Part shown: in pieces, positions 24,901 to 36,688 of the stretch
How the letters are laid out: every line of letters starts with the position of its first letter
Numbering within the stretch: the first letter of the stretch is position 1
Assembly: GCF_036850765.1 (NCBI RefSeq)
Contig: NC_089491.1
Span: 127,300,766 to 127,364,765 of the forward strand
Length of the DNA: 64,000 bases
Direction of reading: 5' to 3'
Origin: Saccopteryx bilineata
Lineage: Eukaryota > Chordata > Mammalia > Chiroptera > Emballonuridae
The notes under the pieces: model-generated
What the model saw: the letters and a program-made list of their open reading frames with translations, nothing else
What the model was told of the DNA's origin: nothing
Database searches by the model: none
Position numbers and translations under genes: made by a program

Positions 24901-26113
24901 CCAGCTAGATTATCTCTGCAATATATTTTCTCTTAAGCTCTAAATTTTTATAGTAATAGAACACAGGAGAATTTAAGTAAATATTTTTATTGATTTTAAT
25001 TTATTATTTGTTTAAGTAAATATTTACTAAAGAATATATAGCATCTATATTAGTTTTTGACCATAATAATTAATCACATTTTGATTGACATAATATAAAA
25101 TTCTTAATTTAATTGAGTGCTATATTTTAACCTTTATTACTCCTGTGCAGCATAAAATTTTTTAATATGTTTCTATTTTATATGATGTTGATGTTTCCTT
25201 AGATGATTTATATAATAAAGCTTAAAATGTAACAAAAGCAATAAAAGTGATAGTCAAAATCGGAAAAAGAACCTGAATCAATGTAACATTAAGTTTATAT
25301 AGATATCAAGGGCTAATGTGTAAATATATAAACATACTTAACACATAAGAGGCACTTCATGTTTACTAGTAATAATTATAATGATGAAAATGATAATTAT
25401 GATAGAAGACCCACCATTTTAATGTAAATTAATCACACTTAAAAGTGATGAGAACTATTTTAGTGATGAGACAGATCCTGTTAGATGGAGGATATAATTT
25501 AAATCTCTAAATAAATGACACACCTTGTAAAACAGAGTAATATAAAAAAATCAAGAATGTAACATGGTCCTAAACTACATTTTTGTTGTTTGATTTTCTA
25601 AGTATCATGCTTCACTTTTAAAATGTATGTATAAGCACATATATATGTGTTTTCTGTTCTATACGTCTTTACTCAGATGTTTTTTTCTCTCTCCTTGATT
25701 TAGAAGCGTTGTATTATAAAAATGAGAATCAATATCTATTTTTTTAATATTATAACAATGACATACTTTTCAGTATTAGAATAACAAACCAGATATTTTT
25801 AAAATTCATACAACTGCTTAATTTAATATATTAAATAAGGGACAAGAAAACATTACTGAACATCATTTTACTAAGCCTGCTTAGATTTCTAATACAAACC
25901 ATTTCAAATGTAGAATTTTCTACTTTCTACTTTTTTTCCCCAAATACAAGATACACAATTTAATTATGTTTCATAAACTGGCATCTTTTTTATTTTTCTC
26001 TAATGAGAAAATCAGGGGTTGTCATTAGTTGCATCATATTTAAGACTTAATGCGGTTTCTATTAGCTAATATTTATTGTGTATTATGGAATAAATCAGTG
26101 TTATTTATCTTTT
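24901..26113. other. AT-rich intergenic sequence, nothing recognised
   Basis: No landmarks or coding frames. Confidence 0.5.
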
Positions 26114-26122
26114 TCTTATTAG

Positions 26123-26484
26123 CTTTTTTTTTTTTTTTTTCTGAAGCTGGAAACGGGGAGAGACAGTCAGACAGACTCCCGCATGCGCTCGACCGGGATC
26201 CACCCGGCACGACGCTCTCTGCCCACCAGGGGGCGACGCTCTGCCATGACCAGAGCCACTCTAGCGCCTGGGGCAGAGGCCAAGGAGCCATCCCCAGCGC
26301 CCGGGCCATCTTTGCTCCAGTGGAGCCTTGGCTGTGGGAGGGGAAGAGAGAGACAGAGAGGAAGGAGAGGGGGAAGGGTGGAGAAGCAGATGGGCGCTTC
26401 TCCTGTGTGCCCTGGCCGGGAATCGAACCCGGGTCCCCCGCACGCCAGGCCGACGCTCTACCGCTGAGCCAACCGGCCAGGGCC
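26123..26484 (-). mobile_element. SINE family A, near-consensus
   Basis: Antisense, full length, with intact B box (GGTTCGATTCC in sense). The TSD TCTTATTAG at 26114-26122 and 26485-26493 is perfect. The overlapping open frames on both strands are inside the SINE and are not genes. Confidence 0.93.
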
Positions 26485-26493
26485 TCTTATTAG

Positions 26494-27089
26494 TTTTAAC
26501 ACTAATAGCCAAAGAAATAAATGGTGTGAATTTTGACATCAAGTGTATAAAGTGGCTTGATGAACATTTAACTAAAACTATACAATGCCTTAGAATTAAG
26601 ATTATATTATAGTATGTATAGGTTGAAATCATACTATTCTTTGAAGCAATTAGTTCTGATGGAATAAAATGTCTAACTGATAATGACTATTATATCATGA
26701 TGAATTTAAAATAATGCTAAAAATATTTGTGCTTATTTTATTATGGCAATATTTTTCTAATTTATTTTCCAAATTTAAGTGTGCTACTTAAATCCTGGGG
26801 CATAAAATGAAAATTAGACCTCTAGTAATTCAGAAAAATTCTAGTTATACCAATGAGAAGTAAAATACTACTTTAGATTCAAGTGGCATCCTTTAAAATC
26901 TCTCATTTATTTCCAAGTTAATCATCTTAAATATAACATTAATCATGCATTTGCCAAATGACTAAATGATATCCAATATCAAAGAATACTTAAATATAAG
27001 TTATAGAATGATCATAAAACAAACTCTGCCACACACTTCCTGGCCTTGATGCCCTTTTATTATCAATTATCTCAGTGTTCTCCCTTAAG
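26494..27089. other. AT-rich intergenic sequence, nothing recognised
   Basis: No landmarks or coding frames. Confidence 0.5.
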
Positions 27090-27390
27090 TAAGCTTATCC
27101 TTCAAGACCCACTTAATTGTCAGCATTTATATCAGTCTTTCTGGATTTTCTTCCCTGAAATTAACTGCTTCTGTTTCTCTGCTTCTGTAAAGCCTTGTGC
27201 TTAACCTCTATTGTAACAAATTTTACATGGTATTATAAATGTGTCCTTAGGTATTTGCCTCTCTATAAGGCTTCACAGATCTTGAAGAAAGCTCTAATTC
27301 TAACAGATTTTGTATCCCAAGTGTAAAGCACATAGCCTGACACACCTTAAAAACCTAATGCATGCTTGCTGAAATGAATGAATAATAGAC
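27090..27390 (+). repeat. L2 (LINE-2) fragment
   Basis: 'ttcaagacccacttaattgt', then 'agcacatagcctgacacacc' and 'ttgctgaaatgaatgaata' follow the L2 3' end consensus. Confidence 0.6.
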
Positions 27391-28139
27391 AGTCAAGAGA
27401 ATGAACCAATCCTACATTTGAGGCCAGAATGAATGATTGTGCTGTGACCCAGAAAGGTTCTGAAGCAAAATATTGACAAATCACTTGGGATTTTTGTTTT
27501 TATTGGCTGTGTGTGGATGTTGTCTCAGTGAAACAATCGGCCTGACCTAAATACAGACTTAGTGCTTGTTGCTCTGGCTTTCTTCTCGGAATCACACTTC
27601 TGCGCTGGCTGCCTAATAAGCATTCTGAAATATCAGGCTTGACACTTTTTCTGAGTTAATGAAGACAACTCAATATAGATAAGATTATGCATTTTGTGGT
27701 TTTAAATTCACTGATTTAAAACCCAGAATAAAACTTTTGTTAAAATGGCAATTTAAACAACATATAGCCAGATATGTGTGAGATGACCAGACAAGGCTGA
27801 AGGATAAGTTACTTTCTGAGTGTCTTTTTCTAAGGTGTTTAACTCCTTTTGGTGTCCAGAACAGCATTTACAAAATTAATATTATTACCCTTCTTCTGGT
27901 CTAATAAACCTACTGATGAGCTTGCTATATTTGGACACTCTACCTCTTTATTTAGCAAATATAAGTTCAAAATATTTCTTTCCTGATGGCTTCATTTTAT
28001 CTGGATACAACAGAGTTAGTAAAGAATATCCTTGAAAAGCAATTTGTATTTAAAACTCTTATATTTCTGGCAGGGTTACTGGGTTCTCATATAGCTAAAG
28101 GTTAGTCACATAACTTCTCTGTACCTAGATTTATCCTTT
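27391..28139. other. Possibly unique intergenic sequence
   Basis: 27420-27660 is less AT-rich and lacks repeat landmarks, so it could be a conserved non-coding stretch. That cannot be judged without alignment. Confidence 0.4.
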
Positions 28140-28147
28140 GTTGGATG

Positions 28148-28658
28148 CAGTGGTGGGATTCAAATAATTTAACAACTGGTTCTCTGCCCTAATGACTGTT
28201 TTAAGTTATTAAAAAACAATATACTGAAAGGTAGTTTATTATTTCATGCATTTAATACTTAAATAAAAACAATGAAAAAAGTACATAAAAGTAGAATGTT
28301 ATAAGAAAGAGTTTTTAAATAACAATAAAATATTAAATAATACCTGACAAAAAACAATAAAACTGTTATTTAAGATGTTTCCATATTACTTCTTGACTGG
28401 CACCTTCACTTGCAATTATTTTACCAATAAATGGAATGAACATTACTACAGGTGCTTTGAATATGCTGTTGCACAGATGAATGTTAAAAAAAAGTAAGGA
28501 ATGTAAATTTGTAATATTCACATTGGGTGGCTGTCCAAGCAGCCACCTTAGAGAGAACCCTGAATACAGGTGCCAGTTTAACAACTGGTTCATCAAACTC
28601 AACAAAAAATTAGGTCAGTTCTGCTGAACCGGTGAGAACTGGCTGAATCCCACCACTG
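28148..28658. mobile_element. Non-autonomous hAT transposon (511 bp)
   Basis: The inverted ends are CAGTGGTGGGATTCA at 28148 and its counterpart TGAATCCCACCACTG ending at 28658. Longer subterminal similarity includes AACAACTGGTTC on both sides. The flanking 8 bp are GTTGGATG (28140-28147) and GTTAGATT (28659-28666), 6 of 8 matching. The inside is AT-rich, with a 79-codon antisense frame that shows no transposase motif. Confidence 0.82.
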
Positions 28659-28666
28659 GTTAGATT

Positions 28667-29124
28667 CACCAATTAAAAGTTTCTGCAGAGTAAAATCCTC
28701 TTAGCTTACTCACACGCAGGAGAAAATTTAGACCTGCACAGGTGACAGAAGTCAGCTCCATGGGCTTGCCGGTGACCACAGTGGCCCCTCCCTGCTTTGG
28801 CCATTCTCTTCCAGTCCGTGATGTCTACCATCTCTGGCAGGAACATGTATCAGATATTCAATATAGATTTTCAGAATAAAGTAATTCATCTTTTATTTAT
28901 TTATTCAAAAGACATTAATCAGATGGCAAACGTCAGCAGACCATTATGAGTCTTAAAATTCCATTAATTCTAAGGTTCACTTTTTAACCAGTGTTTAAAA
29001 AAGTAAATTAGTAATTGGTTTTTCAGTGAATACTGAATACTTTTGACAAATACCAGAAAGAAAAAAAACTTGATGATTTTCAAATAGATGTGCAAAATAA
29101 TAAGAGTAAAACAATAAAAATGTA
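28667..29124. other. Intergenic sequence, nothing recognised
   Basis: 28700-28850 is GC-richer, with no frame longer than ~40 codons noticed and no motif. Confidence 0.45.
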
Positions 29125-29290
29125 TGTGTTGATCATTTATTATATACAAAACCCCATGGTGAATAACCTAAATGTATTGACAATATTTCTTCACAACATG
29201 ACTTTATGAGATATTACAGAAAAGAAACTGAGAATGGGAGGAATAAGTAATGAACTGAATTCACACAGTATGGAATTGTGTTAGGATTGG
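29125..29290 (+). repeat. MIR fragment
   Basis: 'tgatcatttattatatac', 'ttacagaaaagaaactgaga' and 'actgaattcacacagtatgg' follow the MIR SINE core order. Confidence 0.55.
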
Positions 29291-29869
29291 TCAAAAGTCT
29301 AAATATAACACCAAAATGTTAATGATCATGGTTGGGAGAGTATTTCCACTCCCAGAAATTTTGTTAATGTTCACTCATATCTTTAGGTATATATAAGAAT
29401 TACAGCCACTCTAACTGCTGGTACATTGTAAGCTAATTAGAACATACTTCAACCTGGGTAGTTAATAAACCAGAGCTCTCTGTTAGCCAACCTCTTCAAA
29501 CTTTACCCTTTAGGAAAAAGACTGTAACTAATTAATTGGAGGTAAAATTTTTCAAGATTGGAAATGAAGGGCTTAATAAAGCATTACCAGGTTAAAGTTG
29601 AATAAAGAAAGGAGGCATTATAAAAGGTCAAATTAACTAAAGATTTTTTAGGGAAGGGAAAAAGATGTTTTAATTTCTTAGTGAAACTTTAGATTGAACT
29701 TTTTTGCATTTATATCCGATGAAACAGAAAATTTGTGCTTTTCTTCCTGTTGATTAACATAGTCAGTTTACAACAGTCCAAATTACTTCTGTAGTTTGTA
29801 ATGAAGAGTATATATCAATAAGAATAGATACTTCATGATATGTTAACAAAAAATCCTCAAATCTTGTAG

Positions 29870-30250
29870 TTTATAACAACAACAGTAATAAGGATTATTT
29901 CTGGCTCATGCTGTGTGTCTACTGATGGTCAGCCATGCACTCTGTTCTCCATCATTCTGACTTAGGGATGCAGGCTGAGATCAGCACTGTCTTTACATTT
30001 CCATGGTTACAGAGGCATTAGGCAGAGAGTGGCTTGACCACAATTTGGCTTTTGGAGTCTCTTCTGTGAAAGACCTTGTATCATTTCCAATCACATTCTA
30101 TTGGACAAAGCAAAAAACATTGCTGTTACCACACATGTGTAGATAAGAGATATCTCACCATATACTTAAAAGATAGAAGTCTGGGGATGTTTGGGGAGCA
30201 ACATTAATGACTACTTCATGGTCCAATTCCAAAGAACATGAAGGAACAAA
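29870..30250 (+). repeat. Ancient interspersed repeat, family not named
   Basis: Contains 'gtttataacaacaacagt' and 'tattggacaaagcaaaaa'. The second phrase matches the unit at 18.48 kb. No open frame. Confidence 0.4.
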
Positions 30251-31432
30251 GAAACCAAGTGAAAGAAATTTCTCAAGGTCAACTGAGAAGAGAAGTTCCT
30301 TCAGCCAAGACATCTAGGCTGCCACCTGCATTCTGTAATTCTTAGAGAATTTTGGATATAAGATTATAAAACTTCCCACACCAAGTAAAATTTATAATAG
30401 AAAACAGTTATACTTCAATTTCACAAAATTATCAAGGTAGCTATCTGTCATTTTTCACTTTGGTTGAAAATTATTTCTAACACCAACCTCCCCCCTACTT
30501 CAACTTCAGAAGTATACACCTCACAACATGCGTGATTGCATTGTAGAGTAGTAAATGATTTAAAGGTGGCCTTCAAATTATATACAATTCTTAAGCACTA
30601 GTTATTATTTTCATCTGTATTTCAAAACTGACTGATGTAAATTGGTGCTTTTTTATTCAGATACAATTGTCATATAATATTAGTTTCAAGTGCAGAACAC
30701 AATTATTTCATATTTGAATGTATTGCAAATGATTACCACCACAAGCCTAGCTAACATCTTTCACCATGCATAGTTAATCCTTTAATGATAAAAATTTTTA
30801 AGATTTATTTCCTAAATACCTTTTAAATATGCAATACAGTGTTATTAGTTGTAGTTCTCATGCAGTACAAGGCATTTCCATGACATTTATTTTATAAGTG
30901 GAAGTTTTCAGCTTTTAACTCTCTTACCCTATTTTGCTCATCCCCCACAGCTGCCTCTGTCAACCACCAATCTGTATCTATAAGCTCATGTCTTTTATTT
31001 CTCCTATAAGTGAGATAATATATTAGTCTTTCTTTGTCTGACCTATTTTACTTATAATAGCATAATGCCCTTAAGGTCCATCCATATTGTTACAAATGGA
31101 ATGATTTCCTTCTTTTTTATAATCGAATAATAGTTCAGTGTTTATACAGATCACATTTTCTTTATACATTCATCCATGATGGATGCTTAAGTTGCTTCTG
31201 TATCTTGGCTAATGTAAATAATTCTGCAATGAACATAGGGGTGATAATATCTTTTTGAGTTAGTTTTTTTTTTTTTGATAAATACCCAGAGTGAATTCAC
31301 TGAATTAATTGTTTGAGGAAACTTTATACTGTTTTTCATAGTGGCTGTACCAGTTTACATTGCCACCAACAGTGCACAGGAGTATCCTTTTCTTCACATC
31401 CTTGCCAACATTTGTTATTTCTTGTCTTTTTT

Positions 31433-31530
31433 TATTTATGATTTTAATTTGTTTTTACATAGATTCAAGTGTCCCACTATATATATCTTCCCCCATCCCT
31501 TATTCCCCCTCGCCCATCCATGCTCCCACC
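31433..31530 (-). mobile_element. Very short (98 bp) 5'-truncated LINE insertion
   Basis: A T-rich start and C-rich end ('ccctcgcccatccatgctcc') look like a LINE 3' end in antisense. The TSD TTCTTGTCTTTTTT at 31419-31432 and 31531-31544 is perfect, and the old L1 resumes after it. It resembles, but does not equal, the L1 3' ends at 48.4 and 50.8 kb. Confidence 0.75.
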
Positions 31531-31702
31531 TTCTTGTCTTTTTTATATATGCTATTCTAAAATGTTTGAGGTGATATCTTATTGTGGCTTTATATTTTGA
31601 TTTGCATTTCCCTGATGAATAGTGTTGTTAAGCATCTCATCATGTACCTGTTGGCCATCTGGATATCTATTTGGTAAAATGTCTACTCATATCTTCTGTC
31701 CA

Positions 31703-31941
31703 CGTGTTTTTTTTTTTAAGTGAGAAGAGATAGTGAGACAGATTCCCACATGTGCCCCGACCAAGATCCACCTAGCAACTCCTGTCTGGGGCTGATGCTT
31801 GAATCAACCAAACTATCCTTAGTGCTGAGGACCAATGCCTGAACCAATTGAGCCACTGGCTATGGGAGAAGAGAGATATAAGGGGAAGAAGGAGGGGAAA
31901 GGCAGATGGTCACTTCTCCTGTACACCCTGATGAGGAATCG
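31703..31941 (-). mobile_element. SINE family A, internally shortened, inside an old L1
   Basis: Antisense copy of ~240 bp lacking part of the body and the head. The TSD TTCTGTCCA at 31694-31702 and 31942-31950 is perfect. Confidence 0.8.
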
Positions 31942-32696
31942 TTCTGTCCATTTTTAAATCAGATTGTTTGATTTTTTTTGCCATTGAGTTGTATGAGTTT
32001 TTTATGTATTCTGGATAGCAACCCTTTATAAGATATATAAGGGAGTTGTAAATATGTCCTTGAATTCAATAGATTACATTTTCATTTTGTTGATGGTTTC
32101 CTTGCTATGCAGAAGCTTTTAGTTTGATGTAGTCCCTCATGTTTATTTTTGCTTTTGTTGCACTTCACAATTGATAGATAAGAAGTGGTGTTTTCTTTCC
32201 CAAGAACTGCTGGTCAATGAATTTCCTACAAATCAGCTTTATTATATTTTAATAGTAGCATTTTAAATACAATGATTTCTTGAATTCTTCAAACATTTTT
32301 AAAAATCATATTTGTGCTATCCAAATATAAGAACATGATAAAATATACTTTTGCTCTTAACTACTTACTTTATTATATAAAACAATTCCACATAAATCTG
32401 TTGTCTTTTTAGACTTTTTAAAAAGCAGTTTTAGGTTAACAGAAAAATTAAAAAAAAAAAATTAAGTAGAAAGTACATATTTTCCAGATTCCCTCTGCCA
32501 TTGCCAATTCCCAGTTTATACAGTTTTTCTTATTATGAAAGTCTTGCATTTGAGTGGTATAAGAAAGTGTCAACAAAGCAGCATTGACATGTTGTTATTG
32601 ATGAAATACCATAGTTAACATTGCAGCTCATTTGTACAGTCCTATGGATTTTGATAGAGTCATAAAGCCATGTATCCAGTATTACCATATTTGTAT

Positions 32697-33440
32697 GAAT
32701 TGAATGTTTAGGTTTCCTCAAAATTCATATCTTGAAAACCAAAACCTGTCCTGTGTATCTCTTCATCTGATGGTTTATTTGTATCCTTTTTTTTTTTTTT
32801 TTTTTTTTTTAACAGAGACAGAGTCAGAGAGAAGGATAACAGGGACAGACAGACAGGAATGGAGAGATGAGAAGCATCAATCATTAGTTTTTTGTTGCGC
32901 ATTGCGATACATAGTTGTTCATTGATTGCTTGATTGCTTTCTCATATATCCCTTGACCGTGAGCCTTCAGCAGACTGAGTAACCCCTTGCTCGAGCCAGC
33001 AACCTTGGGTCCAAGTTGGTGAGCTTTTGCTCAAACCAGATGAGCCCACGTTCAAGCTGGCACCTCGAGGTCTTGAACCTGGGTCCTCGTATCCCAGTTC
33101 GACGCTCTATCCACTGCACCCTATTTGTATCCTTTAAAATATATTTTGTAATAAATTCACAACAGTAAGTAAACTGTTTTCCTGGGTTTTGCTAGCCACT
33201 CTCGCAAATTGTTGAACTCATGTTGGGAGTTTTGGAAATCTCCAATTTGTAGCCAGGGTAAGCAGAAGTTGTGGGTAACCTGGGAGTCTTCTACTTGTGA
33301 TTGACACCTGATGTAGAGGCCGATCTTACAGAACTGAGATCTTAACCTGTGAGTTTCACATTAACTCTAGCATCTGAATTAAATTGTAGAAAACCTAGCT
33401 GTTGTCAAAGAACTGGTTAGTGTGAGAAAATCTTCCATAC
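32697..33440 (+). mobile_element. Old LTR remnants (MaLR-like) split by a SINE
   Basis: 32697-32775 matches the MaLR start 'tcctcaaaattcatatctt'. 33136-33440 contains 'gtaaactgttttcctgggtt', 'aacctgtgagtttcacatta' and 'gtcaaagaactggttagtg', an LTR-type end. Family-level naming is tentative. Confidence 0.55.
32790..33121 (-). mobile_element. SINE family B inserted in an LTR remnant
   Basis: A T-run of ~29 is followed by an antisense family-B body. The TSD TATTTGTATCCTTT at 32776-32789 and 33122-33135 is perfect. The host sequence on either side is a MaLR-like LTR. The last ~12 bp of the tRNA head seem missing, as it ends 'ccactgcacc'. Confidence 0.9.
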
Positions 33441-34472
33441 GTTTGGTCACAGAATTAGTGAAAAGCATATTTTCTTACAGTATAATAAGGAAACAACAGA
33501 GGATTTGCATAAGACGGGTCTGCATTTGAATCGAACATTAGCTATATAACATTATGCACATAAATGAATGTCCTTAAATTTCAATCTTTTTTACATTAGA
33601 GTCTATTATATTGAGAAATCTGATTATTGTATGAAAATTCCTTCCATATGAAAAGCATGCAGTAAATGAATACTATTATGATTTTTTGTGACTCTAAATC
33701 TTTCACAATCTGATGACAATAGAATAAATTGTCAAGTTGTAACAAGAAAAAAATTAAAACTTTCTTTTTGTGTCTCCAAATTTGTAATAGTTTTAACATG
33801 TCTTCATAAATAATTCTTAGCAATGTATACTTTATATTTTAAGAAGTTACTTATACCAGGAGCTATAGTGTCTTTCCCTTCACAATTGAAGTAAATAACT
33901 ATATTTAATTGTGTTTGAGCAATTCAGAAAATCTTCCAAAGTTTTATTTCTACCTAGCATTCTGTCCCCAACATTTGACAAGCTTCTGTTTCTGCAATGC
34001 AACAATGAGTTCACAGCTGAATTCACAGACAGTGGTTTTAAGTTCATTAGTTCACATCAATGAATGAACACATGAGTTTTCTGCCCAAACAGCATGAATT
34101 CAAATCAGTGGGATGTCCACATGAACACAGGATCGCAAAGATGTGGTTTAATTATATCAATCATATAATTTGAGCCAGACTCTAATTTATTCTAAAGACA
34201 CATCCCTTTTTGGGATATCAATGAACTATAATATATACACGGTGTTGAAAGCAAAAATGTGCTTTATTTTTCCTCTGCAAAAGTAAAAACATCGATCAGG
34301 CCCATGATTAAACAGTATATGAAGAATAACTTTCATATGCACAAGCCATCATTATATTTCCCTTTGTTCATACAGAAATCATGTGCCAAACCAGTATTTT
34401 GGGCTAAGTACTTACATACAATAAATGTAAGCATGATCATAAAGTCTCTGAAGGTGAATTGATAAATGTGGG
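33441..34472. other. AT-rich intergenic sequence, nothing recognised
   Basis: No element recognised. Frames of 67-75 codons are chance. Confidence 0.5.
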
Positions 34473-34507
34473 GAGTGTGTGTGTGTGTTGTATATGTGTG
34501 TGTGTAT
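34473..34507. repeat. (GT)n microsatellite, interrupted
   Basis: GT repeats broken once by 'tgtata', just before the first LTR-like repeat. Confidence 0.85.
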
Positions 34508-34542
34508 CTTACCTATTTTCGTCCAGTAATTATATGTGGTTT

Positions 34543-35250
34543 TGTTGTAAAGTATCATACCTTAATTGCACAGATTATGTAGAGACACCAAGGCAGGATA
34601 CAGAAGAATTTTTAAAAGGAGACTTATTACTAAGCCAGCTGCATATGATTTACATGGGGTATAGCGGACCTAAATTGTGTAGCCTTGAATATAGCTCTGA
34701 GGCTAGTTATATACACTTGATCACATACAGGTTGGGGGGAAAAGGAGGGTGCTTATATAATGTCAGAGGATAAGTATTTGTAAATTGCCCATTAAGGAGA
34801 AAGAAATGGGAGAGGAAAGGGCTACTTAAATCTTTCTTCTACCTCCCTGACTAGCTGTTTACCTTCTTCCTCACAGGTGTAGGGAAGAGAGGGGGTCCAA
34901 GTTTCCTTCCATTCCATTCAAAACCTAATACAAAAACCTCTTTATTTACAATATAAAAGCCCTTCCTAAGCATGAATGCGATTGGCCATCTTGAGCTGGT
35001 GTAAATCACACACAAGTATAAAAATCATATTTACAAAATCTCTCTGAATGCTTGGCCTAAATCATAAAATGCCTTTTAAGCCCTTAGTAAAAGGGGGTTT
35101 CTTATCTCAGTACATAGTATGTCCTTGTAAGCCAGGAAGCTCCCACTTTCTTCTCCCTCCATCCTCCACAGAAAAGAGGGGGCAAGAAACCTGACCCTTC
35201 CTTCTAAAACATTAATATTAATTTTTGCAATTCTTTGATACCTTATCACA
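34543..35250 (-). mobile_element. LTR-like repeat, first of a direct pair
   Basis: The ends are TGTTGTAAAGTATCA and TGATACCTTATCACA. Its first ~200 bp match those of 35271-36043. GTTT lies on both sides (34539-34542 and 35251-35254), possibly a 4-bp TSD. Antisense orientation is suggested by the position of the AATAAA in the sister copy. No retroviral genes lie between the two copies. Confidence 0.6.
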
Positions 35251-35270
35251 GTTTAACATCTATTTTGTCT

Positions 35271-36043
35271 TGTTGTAAAGTATCATACCTAATTTCATGG
35301 GTTATGTAGAGACACCAAGTCAGGATACAAAAGAATTTTTAGGAGGAGATTTATTAATAAGCCGGCTGCATATGACTTACATGGGGTATAGCTGACCTAA
35401 ATCATGTGTGTGTAAAATAGCCCTCAGCTCGTTATATAGACTTGATCACACACAGGTTGGGGGGAAAAGGAAGGGAAACATGACATAATAATCAATCATT
35501 AACAAGCTTATAACATTTGTCTATAGCAGCGGTTCTCAACCTGTGAGTCGCGACCCCAGCGGGGGTCAAACAACCAAAACACAGGGGTCACCTAAAGCCA
35601 TCGGAAATATATATTTTATTTAAAAATGTATTGTATAATAAATATGTATTTTCCGATGGCTTTAGGCGACCCCTGTGTTTTGGTCGTTTGATCCCAGCCG
35701 GGGTTGCGACCTACAGGTTGAGAACTGCTGGTCTATAGGATCTATAAAAAACATTCCTACACATTAAAACTTACAAAGTAACACAATAGTATGTCGTTTT
35801 ACATATCAAAAGACATTCACAAATCTTTTAGTGTCTACTCCCATTCCTTTGAGGTATGTGTTACTCTCAGGATTCCAGGAAGGGAGGGAGAGTTAAAATC
35901 AGTGTAGGATATGTAAATATTGTCTCTTATTGAAAGGAAAAGAAAGTTCTTCAGATAACCTTTATTCTTTTAATGCCTGACTTTTCCTCTTTAAAATGAC
36001 ATTAACACTACTAAGTTTTACAGTTCTTTGGTACCTTATCACA
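35271..36043 (-). mobile_element. LTR-like repeat, second of a direct pair, carrying a hAT insertion
   Basis: Same ends as the copy at 34543. On the minus strand AATAAA occurs ~100 bp before the end (plus TTTATT near 35361), as in an LTR. The central ~350 bp do not match the first copy, so the two are related subfamilies rather than twin LTRs of one provirus. The SPIN-like element sits at 35527-35730. Confidence 0.6.
35527..35730. mobile_element. SPIN-like hAT palindromic MITE (204 bp) with perfect TSD
   Basis: It begins CAGCGGTTCTCAACCTGTGA and ends CAGGTTGAGAACTGCTG. Both halves are near-complementary ('gccatcggaaatatat' versus 'ttttccgatggctttagg'), so nearly the whole element could fold as one hairpin. 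An 8-bp TSD GTCTATAG is perfect at 35519-35526 and 35731-35738. The ends resemble SPIN (Space Invaders) hAT transposons, a family known for horizontal transfer among tetrapods. The match is from memory, so the name is tentative. It lies inside an LTR-like repeat. Confidence 0.88.
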
Positions 36044-36284
36044 TTCTGTATCAAGTAAGTAGTCTTTATACTGGATAGAGAATTTAGAAAACACTGAATC
36101 ATTCATTCTTTCATTTATTCAGCTATTAGGATCCTGGTATTTTACTAAGAGATGCAGATGCAATGGGAGAAGATGTATATACAGGTCTATGTTTTTAAGG
36201 CTGAACTTTATTGGAGGAATGAACACCACCAACGGATCCCACACTCAATGTTATTCATTTTACCACTGTGATAAGCACTTTTTA

Positions 36285-36672
36285 TTTTATTTATTTTATT
36301 TTTTTTTTGTATTTTTCTGAAGCTGGAAATGGGGAGAGACAGTCAGACAGACTCCCACATGTGCCCGACTGGGATCCACCTGGCACGCCCACCAGGGGGC
36401 GACGCTCTGCCCCTCCAGGGCCTCACTCTGTTGTGACCAGAGCCACTCCAGCGCCTGGGGCAGAGGCCAAGGAGCCATCCCCAGCGCCTGGGCCATCTTT
36501 ACTCCAATGGAGCCTTGGCTGCGGGAGGGGAAGAGAGAGACAGAGAGGAAGGAGAGGGGGAGGGGTAGAGAAGCAGATGGGCACCTCTCCTGTGTGCCCT
36601 GGCAGGGAATCGAACCCGGGACTTCTGCACGCCAGGCCGACGCTCTACCACTGAGCCAACCGGCCAGGGCTC
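36285..36672 (-). mobile_element. SINE family A
   Basis: Antisense, full length, after a T-rich run. The TSD TGATAAGCACTTTTTA at 36269-36284 and 36673-36688 is perfect. Confidence 0.93.
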
Positions 36673-36688
36673 TGATAAGCACTTTTTA

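Larger units (their letters stand above)
30650..32215 (-). mobile_element. Old antisense L1 3' half with two later insertions
   Basis: The plus strand shows antisense landmarks: 'ggtccatccatattgttac', 'gaatgatttccttcttttt', 'tgccaccaacagtgcacagg', 'gaggtgatatcttattgtg', 'tttgatttgcatttccctga'. It is interrupted at 31433-31530 and 31703-31941. Short open frames here, including the 77-codon one at 31341, are shadows. Confidence 0.85.

Noticed and set aside
34543..36043. A complete endogenous retrovirus
   Set aside because: Only LTR-like ends are present; there is no internal gag, pol or env sequence between them.
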